A stretch of DNA of 50,964 bases from Candidatus Poseidoniales archaeon. GTDB lineage: Archaea > Thermoplasmatota > Poseidoniia > Poseidoniales > Poseidoniaceae. A program made the translations under genes and the position numbers. The notes beneath the pieces are model-generated. The model worked only from the letters and a program-made list of their open reading frames with translations. It had not been told where the DNA came from and searched no databases. This document shows, piece by piece, positions 35,243-43,078 of this stretch. Numbering within the stretch: the first letter of the stretch is position 1; every line of letters starts with the position of its first letter. The DNA is taken from assembly GCA_009887135.1 (NCBI GenBank), contig QXYA01000101.1, positions 1 to 50,964 of the forward strand. The letters are read 5' to 3'.

Positions 35243-36249
35243 GATGAGGGTTCATCGGTTACGGTTGATAGGTTTCGCGCTGCACTAAGAACAACTTCGT
35301 CAGAAGATTGGTCCAGAACTTTTCGTGCCAGTTCTTGGACAAGCACCTCATTTTGTCGATGTAAAATCCGTTCTAACATCCTCGACTTGTCGATACTGTC
35401 CACACGTTCATCGAACAGCAGGGTTTCGCGGAGGACATCACTTTTGGAATCATTCCTCCCAACAAGCCAGCGCGAGACTACTGAAGTACAATCCTCAGCA
35501 AGAAGTGTGTTTATTCGGTTGTCATCTGCTTCATGTATGTGCTCTCTCATACTCGCAACGAAGAATCTACGTTGGGAATTTGTGCACCCTTTAGCGAGAG
35601 AAATAAGGTGTTCACTCTCTTCTTTCATTGCTTTAGGGACTGCTAATTTCCATAGTGCAGTATCATTTGATATCGCTGTACTCAAGAGAGATTCTTCTTC
35701 TTTACTGAGGTTCATTTCAAGCATACGAATTCCTGCTTGCTTTCGAACATCGGGATGTGAGTCGTTGAGAGCATCTTGTAGGGATGGAATGTCATTAGTG
35801 ATGGCGAGAGAGGCCGACTTGATTACAGGATCCTTTGAACTCAGAAATATTTCTTCTTCTTCACTGCTTGAAAATTCATTGTCAATTAGATAGACTGAAG
35901 CATTTCTTTTCACGATTGAATCATCGCTTAGAAGTAAAAGGCGCGCTAATTCTTCTGCCAGTTTTAGATCCTGAATATTTCGTAAAACCGAGGAAACACA
36001 CTTATGACCATCGGTTTCTTTTCTTTTAGCCAATTCAATGAGCAGATGAGGGGCATGTTTAGGAGCCCATCTTCGATAGGCTTCGATGGCCTTATTTCTA
36101 AACCAGATATCTTTGTCATTGAGAAGTTTAGAAAAAGCCTCTACGCTTTCGTGAATATCTGAATCGAACAAGACACGTACAGCCCTTCTACGCTGGCGAA
36201 TGTCTTTGTGCTTAAGTTTAGCAATCGTAGACTGTACAGAGGCTGCCAT
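35239..36249 (-). CDS. HEAT-repeat protein
   Basis: A 336-residue helical-repeat protein. The start MAASVQSTIAKLKHKDI at 36249 is chosen; a GTG three codons upstream is possible. Repeats of the form DIHESVEAFSKLLNDKDIWFRNKAIEAYRRWAP and SLQDALNDSHPDVRKQAGIRMLE are HEAT-type, with Asp-x-x-V/I-R at the turn. There is no catalytic motif. It is translationally coupled to the M61 peptidase and close behind the methyltransferase gene. A binding-scaffold role is inferred only from the fold. Confidence 0.8.
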   Translation of the reverse strand: MAASVQSTIAKLKHKDIRQRRRAVRVLFDSDIHESVEAFSKLLNDKDIWFRNKAIEAYRRWAPKHAPHLLIELAKRKETDGHKCVSSVLRNIQDLKLAEELARLLLLSDDSIVKRNASVYLIDNEFSSSEEEEIFLSSKDPVIKSASLAITNDIPSLQDALNDSHPDVRKQAGIRMLEMNLSKEEESLLSTAISNDTALWKLAVPKAMKEESEHLISLAKGCTNSQRRFFVASMREHIHEADDNRINTLLAEDCTSVVSRWLVGRNDSKSDVLRETLLFDERVDSIDKSRMLERILHRQNEVLVQELARKVLDQSSDEVVLSAARNLSTVTDEPSS

Positions 36250-36258
36250 GTATATCAC

Positions 36259-37206
36259 TCAGGGCTTAAATTCATCAAAAGTTGGTCCAGAAGGTTGATC
36301 ATCGCCATCAATATCACCTGGTCTGGCAAGCGATGGCGCTAACATCAACTGAATCATGGGCCATAGATGGACAAATTGTTGCATATTTTCAACAATAAAT
36401 TCTTCCAACCTTTCATGTTCAGTGTGCTCCATAAGACGAAGTTGGTCCGCTAATTCCCCGAGTGCATATAAATCATTAGGGCCGCACAATTCCATCTCTT
36501 GACAGGTTTCGATCAATGTTTCAATCAAATCAACAATTTCCAATGCCGTTAACGGCTGTGGTTCACTTTCGATGATATTAACTGGACCAAAAGAGACTGG
36601 TCCCAAGGAAGTGGGGTGTAGTTCGTCGCCTTGACGTTCGATTTTCATCAACTCTTGGTTTCTATGTTCGCCTATTGGAGCGATTACAAAGCCATTTTCC
36701 ACAATTCGTTCTTTCATCCATAGTGGGATATCTGGAATCCCTCCTGTTACTACGATGCGATTCAAATCACCTGGTGTTTCAATCGGAGCCACCTCGACCG
36801 CTTCGATTGTTCGTACGTCTATTGTTGGCCAACCAGAGAGGGCTTTTGCAGTATGGCGGATAATTTCTTCTGATGGGTCGAGTAAGAGTACTCGACCCTC
36901 TTCTCCAAGGATTGTGGCTATCAAAGCTGCTAGATATCCACCTTTCGAACCGAGAACAAGAACTTCTTGACCTTTCGATAATTCGAGTTGATGTAACAAT
37001 GTTACGATCATATGTGGTGCAGAAATGGTCTTAACACCACCGTTTTTTGTTTCCATAAAAACAACTGGCCGGTCGTGGAAAAAGCAATCGTAATCATAGG
37101 ATGTAAATTGCTCAAGGTGAAGTGAACACATCGCTTCTCGGACCTCTTCGGGTACGATCATCCCCGAATCTTCAATCCGATTGAGGAGTTCGTGTATCCC
37201 ATCCAT
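36259..37206 (-). CDS. protein-L-isoaspartate O-methyltransferase-like protein
   Basis: The protein has 315 residues from ATG 37206 (MDGIHELLNRIEDSGM), behind GGTGTGA. ISAPHMIVTLLHQLELSKGQEVLVLGSKGGYLAAL matches the Pcm core (S-x-P-x-x-x-x-x-M ... G-x-GYxxA), with the SAM loop reading GSKGGY. DLNRIVVTGGIPDIPLWMKERIVENGFVIAPIG is the family's later segment. About 110 residues beyond the normal Pcm end (family ~215) are helical and acidic. The enzyme would repair damaged aspartyl residues, but the extension and changed loop leave substrate uncertain. Confidence 0.8.
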   Translation of the reverse strand: MDGIHELLNRIEDSGMIVPEEVREAMCSLHLEQFTSYDYDCFFHDRPVVFMETKNGGVKTISAPHMIVTLLHQLELSKGQEVLVLGSKGGYLAALIATILGEEGRVLLLDPSEEIIRHTAKALSGWPTIDVRTIEAVEVAPIETPGDLNRIVVTGGIPDIPLWMKERIVENGFVIAPIGEHRNQELMKIERQGDELHPTSLGPVSFGPVNIIESEPQPLTALEIVDLIETLIETCQEMELCGPNDLYALGELADQLRLMEHTEHERLEEFIVENMQQFVHLWPMIQLMLAPSLARPGDIDGDDQPSGPTFDEFKP

Positions 37207-37245
37207 GATAATCACACCAATCTGTTACGTAAAAACATGAGGAGA

Positions 37246-38112
37246 CTAATCGATGTCGTTTCGAAGCTCATTTAGAATCTCTTCTGGATTTTTAGATGAG
37301 TCAATCTCATTGAATTCAACAGGATTCTGTTCGAGTTCAAGTTCAATGTTATCTTTCATTCTTTGAATAAGTGATTCGAAACCTTCTGTTGTCATCCCTG
37401 TATCTTGCATATCTATCTCCATGCTAAGAACGATGCTTCGTGCATCTTCGGGACTCAAGCGGACATCGGTCATAGAAGAAAAAATATCATCCATCAGAAT
37501 CCCTTCTATTTTCGTTAGATGCTCGGATACAGTTGCTCTTGCTAAACCCATTTGTTCTGATAGTTCAGTAATCTTGATTCTTTTTGGAAGGTCATAATAG
37601 CCATTATCATAAGCGAATTTGGCGAGTTTCAGTTGCTTTTCAGAGAGGATCGTTTCGTATTTCTGAGGTGTAAGATTTAGGTTCCTTGCACTTGTACGAT
37701 CAGGTTTCGACATTAAGCGCATAACTCCAGACATGAGTCTTAACTTCAACGAAGGTCCTTGTATAATGTATGTGAGACCGCTTTCATCTAATCGTGAACC
37801 AGGCACTGCATAGGTGCCTTTTGTTCGAGCATTGAGGTTTGAAAGCGGATGAATTATTCTGCAGATTATGAGATGCCCTTCTTCTGGTTTTGTGGATTCA
37901 TGCATCACGTCGATTACCTCAAGGAAATCAAGTGAATCTATGTCAGAAATACTTACGCCTTCTTTAAGATGAAATTTCAATAAGCACTGGATGTCTTTTG
38001 GGGCTCTATTGATGTAAGAAAGGAATTCAATTCGTTCTGCAACATCGAGCAATGGAGCAATCTCAATTGCCCCCAAGCGGTCGCGTTTCCAGAAAAAACT
38101 AGCTTCCCGCAT
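37246..38112 (-). CDS. Bat-like HTH transcriptional regulator
   Basis: A 288-residue protein. The C-terminal part of the core, LSEKQLKLAKFAYDNGYYDLPKRIKITELSEQMGLARATVSEHLTKIEG, is the HTH_10 (bacterio-opsin activator) domain, common in archaea. About 150 residues before it form an unrecognised sensing region, and ~90 acidic residues follow it, which is atypical since HTH_10 is often C-terminal. The start at 38112 (MREASFFWKRDRLG) is preferred to 38130, but neither has a ribosome site. No opsin gene is in the window. Confidence 0.8.
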   Translation of the reverse strand: MREASFFWKRDRLGAIEIAPLLDVAERIEFLSYINRAPKDIQCLLKFHLKEGVSISDIDSLDFLEVIDVMHESTKPEEGHLIICRIIHPLSNLNARTKGTYAVPGSRLDESGLTYIIQGPSLKLRLMSGVMRLMSKPDRTSARNLNLTPQKYETILSEKQLKLAKFAYDNGYYDLPKRIKITELSEQMGLARATVSEHLTKIEGILMDDIFSSMTDVRLSPEDARSIVLSMEIDMQDTGMTTEGFESLIQRMKDNIELELEQNPVEFNEIDSSKNPEEILNELRNDID

Positions 38113-38166
38113 GGATTTATCTAAGCACACTATGAATTAAGTGAATCGGCTATATCGGTTGATGTA

Positions 38167-38799
38167 TTATCGCATTTCTAGCCATCCAAGAAATGTTGCA
38201 ATTGGCAAGAAGATGGTCAATAATCGATTGATTTTTTTCCTCTGATTACGCAGTTCCTCGGATAATTCCGGTCCAACCTCGATGGCAGATGTGAATCTTG
38301 ATTGTCTTGTTTTTGAGAATTGCCCATCTATAGTCTCAAGCACAAGCGGCCGTAACCGAGGTTGCCGGCTTGCCGGGATGCCTCTCCCCACAATGTAACG
38401 TATCGGAAAAGTATCAACTAAGGGTAGTGTTGCTAAGAGAATCTCTTGTACTCTTGTTGAGTCATGGAGATCTAGGCGAACAGTCCTACCATCACTACGA
38501 ATATGACTCAAAGCCCTCCACTTTCCTTGCCCTTCATCCAATCCCTTTACGGCATCAAGAACTCGATTAAATGGAGGTATTTTTGAGATGACTGGCCTAA
38601 CTCTTCTTGCCAAAAAAGGTCCGAGAAGAATACTTCCAATGAATGGGGGTAAGACCATGAAGTATACGAGTCGCAAAATTTCATCTGGACGGGTTAGTGC
38701 TGAAACCAAAGCGAGGCTGAATCCAAAATACAGGCCTAGAAAACCACCTGCTTGGAGGCCAAGCCAAAGGCCAACTCGCTCAGTAGCCTGTTCAGTCAT
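38167..38799 (-). CDS. membrane protein of unknown function
   Basis: A 210-residue protein. Two N-terminal membrane helices (residues ~10-32 and 42-63) are followed by a ~120-residue soluble domain with basic character, and a last hydrophobic segment (RLLTIFLPIATFLGWLEM) at the very C-terminus. No recognised motif. It is divergent from the DUF2085 gene, with a 77-base gap between them. Confidence 0.65.
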   Translation of the reverse strand: MTEQATERVGLWLGLQAGGFLGLYFGFSLALVSALTRPDEILRLVYFMVLPPFIGSILLGPFLARRVRPVISKIPPFNRVLDAVKGLDEGQGKWRALSHIRSDGRTVRLDLHDSTRVQEILLATLPLVDTFPIRYIVGRGIPASRQPRLRPLVLETIDGQFSKTRQSRFTSAIEVGPELSEELRNQRKKINRLLTIFLPIATFLGWLEMR

Positions 38800-38876
38800 A
38801 ACACGCCCAAGATGTCCAATGAAAAGAAACCGTCGATGAACTCAAGAATTAAAGGCGGTTTCTTTGTCATCGGAAC

Positions 38877-39575
38877 ATGGAGCGTAATGGTCTCAACTCA
38901 AGGTCGAGAGACAAGAAGGCTGGGCTTTGGATAGGAGGGATAAGCTTCTTTCTGTTCATTTCCTTTTTCATTGCCCCACTCATTTCGGAACCAGATACGA
39001 TTACCGACTTATCTGGGAGAGCCAATGCTCTGGACTACCACAACGACGATGGGCAAAATTTCACATGGACTGATTTGGATTTTTACAGTGCTTCAATCTA
39101 TGCCTTTGGAGACCTGAATTGTCATCAAAAACATGAACGATCATGGTCGATAAATGGTAATCAAATGCCAGTGTGTGTGAGGGATGTTGGAATATTTGCC
39201 GGATTGGCTCTCGGTGGATTCATCTATTCACGTAAGGGTGTAAATCGGTGGACGCTTAGAGATACTTTCCTTTCGGTCTTGCCTGATCAATATATGACTG
39301 ATGTGTATATTAAAAATAGAAGGACGCTCATGTTTATTGGAATTGGAGCTCTTTGTGTGCTACCACTTGCCATCGATGGATTTACCCAACTCTTGACAGA
39401 CCGTGAATCAACGGCATTTCTCCGATTAACAACGGGCATACCCTTTGGTTTTGTTTTGGGGCTTTTCTTTGCAGCTGCTTACAGTGCACGGCCGAACCGA
39501 TTCGATAGAGCGGGAGATGTTCGCCTTCCTGGAAATGTTCGATTCCAACGAACTCAAGAGGTTGAAGAAGAATGA
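38877..39575 (+). CDS. DUF2085 family membrane protein
   Basis: A 232-residue membrane protein. LNCHQKHERSWSINGNQMPVCVRDVGIFAGLALGG matches the DUF2085 core (C-H-Q-x-x-x-RS-x-x-x-x-G-x-x-x-x-x-C-x-R-x-x-GI). Hydrophobic helices lie at ~17-37, 100-118, 150-172 and 183-205. The conserved Cys-His pair could bind metal; the family's function is not established. The 3' end overlaps tmk by 22 bases in convergent orientation. No ribosome site is seen before the ATG. Confidence 0.8.
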   Translation: MERNGLNSRSRDKKAGLWIGGISFFLFISFFIAPLISEPDTITDLSGRANALDYHNDDGQNFTWTDLDFYSASIYAFGDLNCHQKHERSWSINGNQMPVCVRDVGIFAGLALGGFIYSRKGVNRWTLRDTFLSVLPDQYMTDVYIKNRRTLMFIGIGALCVLPLAIDGFTQLLTDRESTAFLRLTTGIPFGFVLGLFFAAAYSARPNRFDRAGDVRLPGNVRFQRTQEVEEE

Positions 39576-40939
39576 TCAGGAGGTGGCATTGACCACCAAA
39601 TAAGCAACTGTTCACTGTTTTCTGGAACTGGACAGTTTTCGTGACCGCTCGTTAATATTTTTAATCGTTCAATGATGTTCTCTACAGTCTTTTTAGCCTG
39701 CCCTTGCTGCATACTATGCAGGATTTCATCGAGTCCGTCTTCCCATTTTTTATTTGGGTTACTTTTTCTCCAACTCGAAAGAGGGGTCCTGAGGGGCCAC
39801 ATCGCTAATGTCAATCGAGCAAATCCAATCATTGAATCTCTTAATTTGAATACCTGGCCCTCTGCGAATGGAATGTGATTCTGTTGCCGATGAATCCAAT
39901 TTGTTTCTTCAAGCCATTTTACCAGACGTTGTGTGTGGCGTCTTGTAACCATTCGATGAGGTCCAAGTGACTTGTGTAAACGAGGGATTTCACAAGAACC
40001 AGCCATCAAAGAAAGCGTTCCTAGCACCGACCAACAGGAACGTGCAAATGGGTTGCTTGGGACATCAAATGCCTTCGCTTCCTCAGATCGCCAACAGTCT
40101 TCTGCATATTGCATCCACTGCGAGGGAGATCTCCCTGATAACCATCCGATGTTAACTGAGGTTTTCTCCATAGGTGCCCCTGGAAGCCGAGTCTGTTGTT
40201 GAACATCGTGGGCGAGTTTATCGAGTAAGTACCTGTCTACTTGGTCGGAATCGACGTTTAAAGGAGCAGGTCGTCGATTGAAAAAAGTCCTTAACTCGGC
40301 TCGGAGTTTTTGCCGTAATTCATCAAGGCCTCCTTCATTCAAAATCGGCCCAACAACACAGCATTTGTCAAATGGAGCGGTTACAGCTATTTTTCCTGAT
40401 AAAAGGTCATTGAATCCTTTCCGAATGGTTCTTTGAATCTCAGGAGTTTCAAAATACTCTTGTTTCTCACTACTCATACGAAGCGTAGCATGTTTAATCC
40501 GATCTATTGCTCGGTCAGGGTCACAATCAATCCAAACAACGAGGTCAGGGATCATTGCAGCTGCATTAATACTGCAAACAGTATCTACTCCTAAGTTACC
40601 TACTACGCCTTGGTAAATCAGCGAAGAATGAATATTTCTATCCGAGACAACAACTTCTCCCTTCTCGAGTTTAGGCCGGATCCATGTGTGAGAATGGTCA
40701 AGCCGATCTGCAGCAAAGAGCCCTGCTTCTTGCAACGGGGTTTTGTTACCGATTTTCACCGATTCGAGTGCAAGTTTCCCAAGTTCACTATGTCGTCTGG
40801 GTTCGTGTGTCAAATGAACATCACTGAAAGGATACTGGTTGAGTAATTCAGCAATGATTCGAACTGCTTCTCCTTTTCCAGAGCCATCCCCGCCTTCAAC
40901 GGTGATAAGGTACAACCTATTCCACCTCTGGCTGGTCAA
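39554..40939 (-). CDS. tmk: thymidylate kinase fused to an unknown C-terminal domain
   Basis: A 461-residue protein. Residues ~1-210 are a dTMP kinase: EGGDGSGKGEAVRII (P-loop), THEPRRHSELG, AADRLDHSHTWIRPKLEKGEVVVSDRNIHSSLIYQG (DR-x-x-x-SSLAYQG in the family) and PDLVVWIDCDPDRAIDRI. In the P-loop the residue after Lys is Gly, where Thr/Ser is usual. About 250 further residues are unlike any dTMP kinase (normally ~200-215 long). They contain a basic, HTH-like stretch (RRHTQRLVKWLEETNWIHRQQ) and many Trp. The start overlaps the upstream gene by 22 bases. Confidence 0.85.
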   Translation of the reverse strand: MTSQRWNRLYLITVEGGDGSGKGEAVRIIAELLNQYPFSDVHLTHEPRRHSELGKLALESVKIGNKTPLQEAGLFAADRLDHSHTWIRPKLEKGEVVVSDRNIHSSLIYQGVVGNLGVDTVCSINAAAMIPDLVVWIDCDPDRAIDRIKHATLRMSSEKQEYFETPEIQRTIRKGFNDLLSGKIAVTAPFDKCCVVGPILNEGGLDELRQKLRAELRTFFNRRPAPLNVDSDQVDRYLLDKLAHDVQQQTRLPGAPMEKTSVNIGWLSGRSPSQWMQYAEDCWRSEEAKAFDVPSNPFARSCWSVLGTLSLMAGSCEIPRLHKSLGPHRMVTRRHTQRLVKWLEETNWIHRQQNHIPFAEGQVFKLRDSMIGFARLTLAMWPLRTPLSSWRKSNPNKKWEDGLDEILHSMQQGQAKKTVENIIERLKILTSGHENCPVPENSEQLLIWWSMPPPDHSSSTS

Positions 40940-41744
40940 ACTCGTCCTTTGCCAAGACCATAAGACCCATGCCGCAGAGGATTAAGAACGGGCCAAACAC
41001 GATGAAACCACGACTTAGCAGGGCGATTCCTGCAAAATACTGCGTTCTTCTATACCGTTTTTGATTTCTAGCACCAACAGCCGAGTATAGACCAACTACG
41101 CCTGCTACGATTGTGACTAAGGCGATTCCAGTCGAAAGAGCAACTGCATTTTCAAGTGTCCAACCTGAACGGGAGGTTGTCTCATCTTCTTGGACTAAGC
41201 CTTCACCAGCAGTAAGTGTGAATGCATCCTGATTGACATTTGTTGCACTAATTGTCCGTTCAACAGTTTGGTATCCTTCAAATGTAACCCGTATTATGTG
41301 TGGTTCAGGCACGACATTTTCAAATTCATAATATCCGTAACTGTTGGTAGTCGCAGTTTGTAAGATTGTATTGCTGCCGATTTCAAGCAATTCAATACTT
41401 ACTCCTTCAATTGAATCTCCTGATTCGGATTCGAGTACAATTCCTCTTACATCAATCACATCATCTACCTCAAGCGTGTTTCCAAGTAGGTCTGTAGGGT
41501 TCCCTTGGAGCAGGAGTAATCCAGTGATAATCCCCAGAACGCTGCCGATGAATATGAGGGATGATGCTAAGGCAAGTAACCCATTTTTGTCTTCGATGAA
41601 CAGAAGATCCTCGTTCTGAGTTGTTGACATTGTAATTTCTTGCTCTTGAACAACAAGATCATCCTCTTCAGGGAGATCATCGTCCCCGTCCAATTTTTTA
41701 CGAACACGTGCACGTAGAGCATCACGTCGTTCGTTAATGTCCAT
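40917..41744 (-). CDS. membrane protein with carboxypeptidase-regulatory-like domain
   Basis: A 275-residue protein. A charged cytoplasmic N-terminus (~1-50) is followed by a helix (LLALASSLIFIGSVLGIITGLLLL), then an external domain ~95-190 (VIDVRGIVLESESGDSIEGVSIELLE ... NSYGYYEFENVVPEPHIIRVTFEGYQ), a classic carboxypeptidase-regulatory-like beta sandwich. Three more hydrophobic segments follow (~203-225, 240-268). The beta domain probably has an adhesive or structural role at the cell surface. Confidence 0.8.
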   Translation of the reverse strand: MDINERRDALRARVRKKLDGDDDLPEEDDLVVQEQEITMSTTQNEDLLFIEDKNGLLALASSLIFIGSVLGIITGLLLLQGNPTDLLGNTLEVDDVIDVRGIVLESESGDSIEGVSIELLEIGSNTILQTATTNSYGYYEFENVVPEPHIIRVTFEGYQTVERTISATNVNQDAFTLTAGEGLVQEDETTSRSGWTLENAVALSTGIALVTIVAGVVGLYSAVGARNQKRYRRTQYFAGIALLSRGFIVFGPFLILCGMGLMVLAKDEFDQPEVE

Positions 41745-41766
41745 TTCAAAGCCTCAGCATTCCATT

Positions 41767-41801
41767 GCGCGGATAATAGCGCTCTCGGGGTATATCCGCG
41801 C
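41767..41801. promoter_or_regulatory. inverted repeat overlapping a predicted box A
   Basis: GCGCGGATA (41767-41775) and TATCCGCGC (41793-41801) form a perfect 9-base inverted repeat with a 17-base spacer. A second pair, ATAGCGC (41776-41782) and GCGCTAT (41798-41804), interleaves with it. On the minus strand GGATATACC (41789-41797) fits a box A for the gene starting at 41744, so a protein bound here could block or aid TBP. Confidence 0.45.
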
Positions 41802-41810
41802 TATACCTTC

Positions 41811-42989
41811 CTATCGTTTGAAACGTACGCTTCCGTGTAATAACCCGAAAGTGAGTAAACTCGCTCCGATAAAAGTAAAGGCAAGGATTGGATAGATAAT
41901 ACTTAGTTCAGTTGATTGTTTGGTTTTATTATCCGTATCTTCATTCAGGGTTTCGTTCTCTTCATTCAGCCAGGACCCTTGGCGGAGGCCAAGTTCGAGT
42001 ATACGTCCTACATGTGCTAACGATTCAGCAGAAACTTTGTCAGGTGTATCTTCATGAGTATGCCAATATCCGCCCCATTTTGTTGCATTTGGGCCGAAGC
42101 GAATATCGATGAGATCAATCGCAGGAATGCCTACTTCGAGCATTGGGACATGGTCATCGATAACGCCATCAAGTACGTTCGTATTGACAATGTCTATTCC
42201 AAGGCTACCGTCGCATGCAGCAACATCTTTTACCAATCCAAGAGATGATGCTAATCCATCTACTGCGTCCCAGAGTCTGTCGGTCTCTGATAGGCCGACT
42301 TTTGGAGGATACACCCGGTTAATCTGTAAATCAGCATCTCCTATCATGTCAACCAGAAGGAAGGCATGTATGGAATTGATTTCCTCTTGCGTACGGTCTT
42401 GGGCCCAAGCTTTTGCACCGAGCATCTGTGGTACGACGCCTTGGTCCTCTGCATCAGTGAGTAAAATCCAGACCTCATGTTCAAGGCCAAGTGTTGGCAC
42501 GATTCTTGCCAATTCAGAAAGAACCGCAACACCGCTTGCTCCATCATTTGCTCCAGGAATGGGTTCATCAGTCCGATTTTGATCTTCATCGCGCTCAGCA
42601 CGGTCCCTTGAGTCGTAATGTGCAGCAAGGACGACAACTGGCAAGTCGGTAACATTACTCTCTGGAGTATAGATTCCATGTAGATTGGTTAGATTCGTAT
42701 CTAGGTAAGGGTGTTTGTCGAGGGTCCAATTCCATGCTGTGTTGTTTTCCATAAAGGAATTCAACAGGTTATTTGAAGCGTTACTTCCGGGTATTCTTGG
42801 GCCAAGTCCGACTTGAAACGAGACAGATTGGTTCGCCGCTAATCCATCAAATTCGAGGGATTCAATTCCTTCGCAATTCAAGATGCTCTCTAGCGTCCCT
42901 TCGTCCTCGATTTCATCGGCATTAACAGGGTTAAGCATCGAGAATGAAATAACCAAAATAAATGAAATTGCGATAGATTTTCGTGGCAT
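41811..42989 (-). CDS. secreted M28 family peptidase (aminopeptidase / glutaminyl-cyclase-like), membrane anchored
   Basis: The protein has 392 residues from ATG 42989 (MPRKSIAISFILVISFSMLNPVNA, a signal peptide). Zinc-ligand motifs of M28 are seen: AAHYDSR, PGANDGASGVAVL, DAEDQG, VDMIGD and YWHTHEDTPDKVS. DDHVPMLEVGIPAIDLIDI also fits glutaminyl cyclases, which share the fold. A C-terminal helix (LSIIYPILAFTFIGASLLTFGLL) anchors it outside the cell. Many N-x-S/T sequons suggest glycosylation. A box A centred at 43018 places the transcript start at the ATG, so it is probably leaderless. Divergent from the PKD protease, with which it may share control. Confidence 0.9.
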   Translation of the reverse strand: MPRKSIAISFILVISFSMLNPVNADEIEDEGTLESILNCEGIESLEFDGLAANQSVSFQVGLGPRIPGSNASNNLLNSFMENNTAWNWTLDKHPYLDTNLTNLHGIYTPESNVTDLPVVVLAAHYDSRDRAERDEDQNRTDEPIPGANDGASGVAVLSELARIVPTLGLEHEVWILLTDAEDQGVVPQMLGAKAWAQDRTQEEINSIHAFLLVDMIGDADLQINRVYPPKVGLSETDRLWDAVDGLASSLGLVKDVAACDGSLGIDIVNTNVLDGVIDDHVPMLEVGIPAIDLIDIRFGPNATKWGGYWHTHEDTPDKVSAESLAHVGRILELGLRQGSWLNEENETLNEDTDNKTKQSTELSIIYPILAFTFIGASLLTFGLLHGSVRFKR

Positions 42990-42992
42990 TAT

Positions 42993-43061
42993 GGTGATGC
43001 TACGGACGCGGGGTATTAAATACCTCATTTTCATACCTGTAATTGTGATGCTGCATCACAA
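42993..43061. promoter_or_regulatory. divergent promoter with symmetric box A and paired GTGATGC sites
   Basis: GGTATTAAATACC (43012-43024) is a perfect inverted repeat and serves as box A in both directions. Counting ~26 bases each way gives start sites near 42991 (at the M28 ATG) and 43044. The second coincides with the operator-like palindrome TTGTGATG-CTG-CATCACAA (43043-43061). A half-site copy, GGTGATGCT, lies at 42993-43001, at the other start site. Confidence 0.6.
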
Positions 43062-43078
43062 ATTCTGGTGATTTCTTA

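Noticed and set aside
36553-36562. Palindrome CCGTTAACGG resembling the TTAACGC array
   Set aside because: It lies inside the Pcm-like coding sequence, differs in the core and has no neighbours of the same kind.
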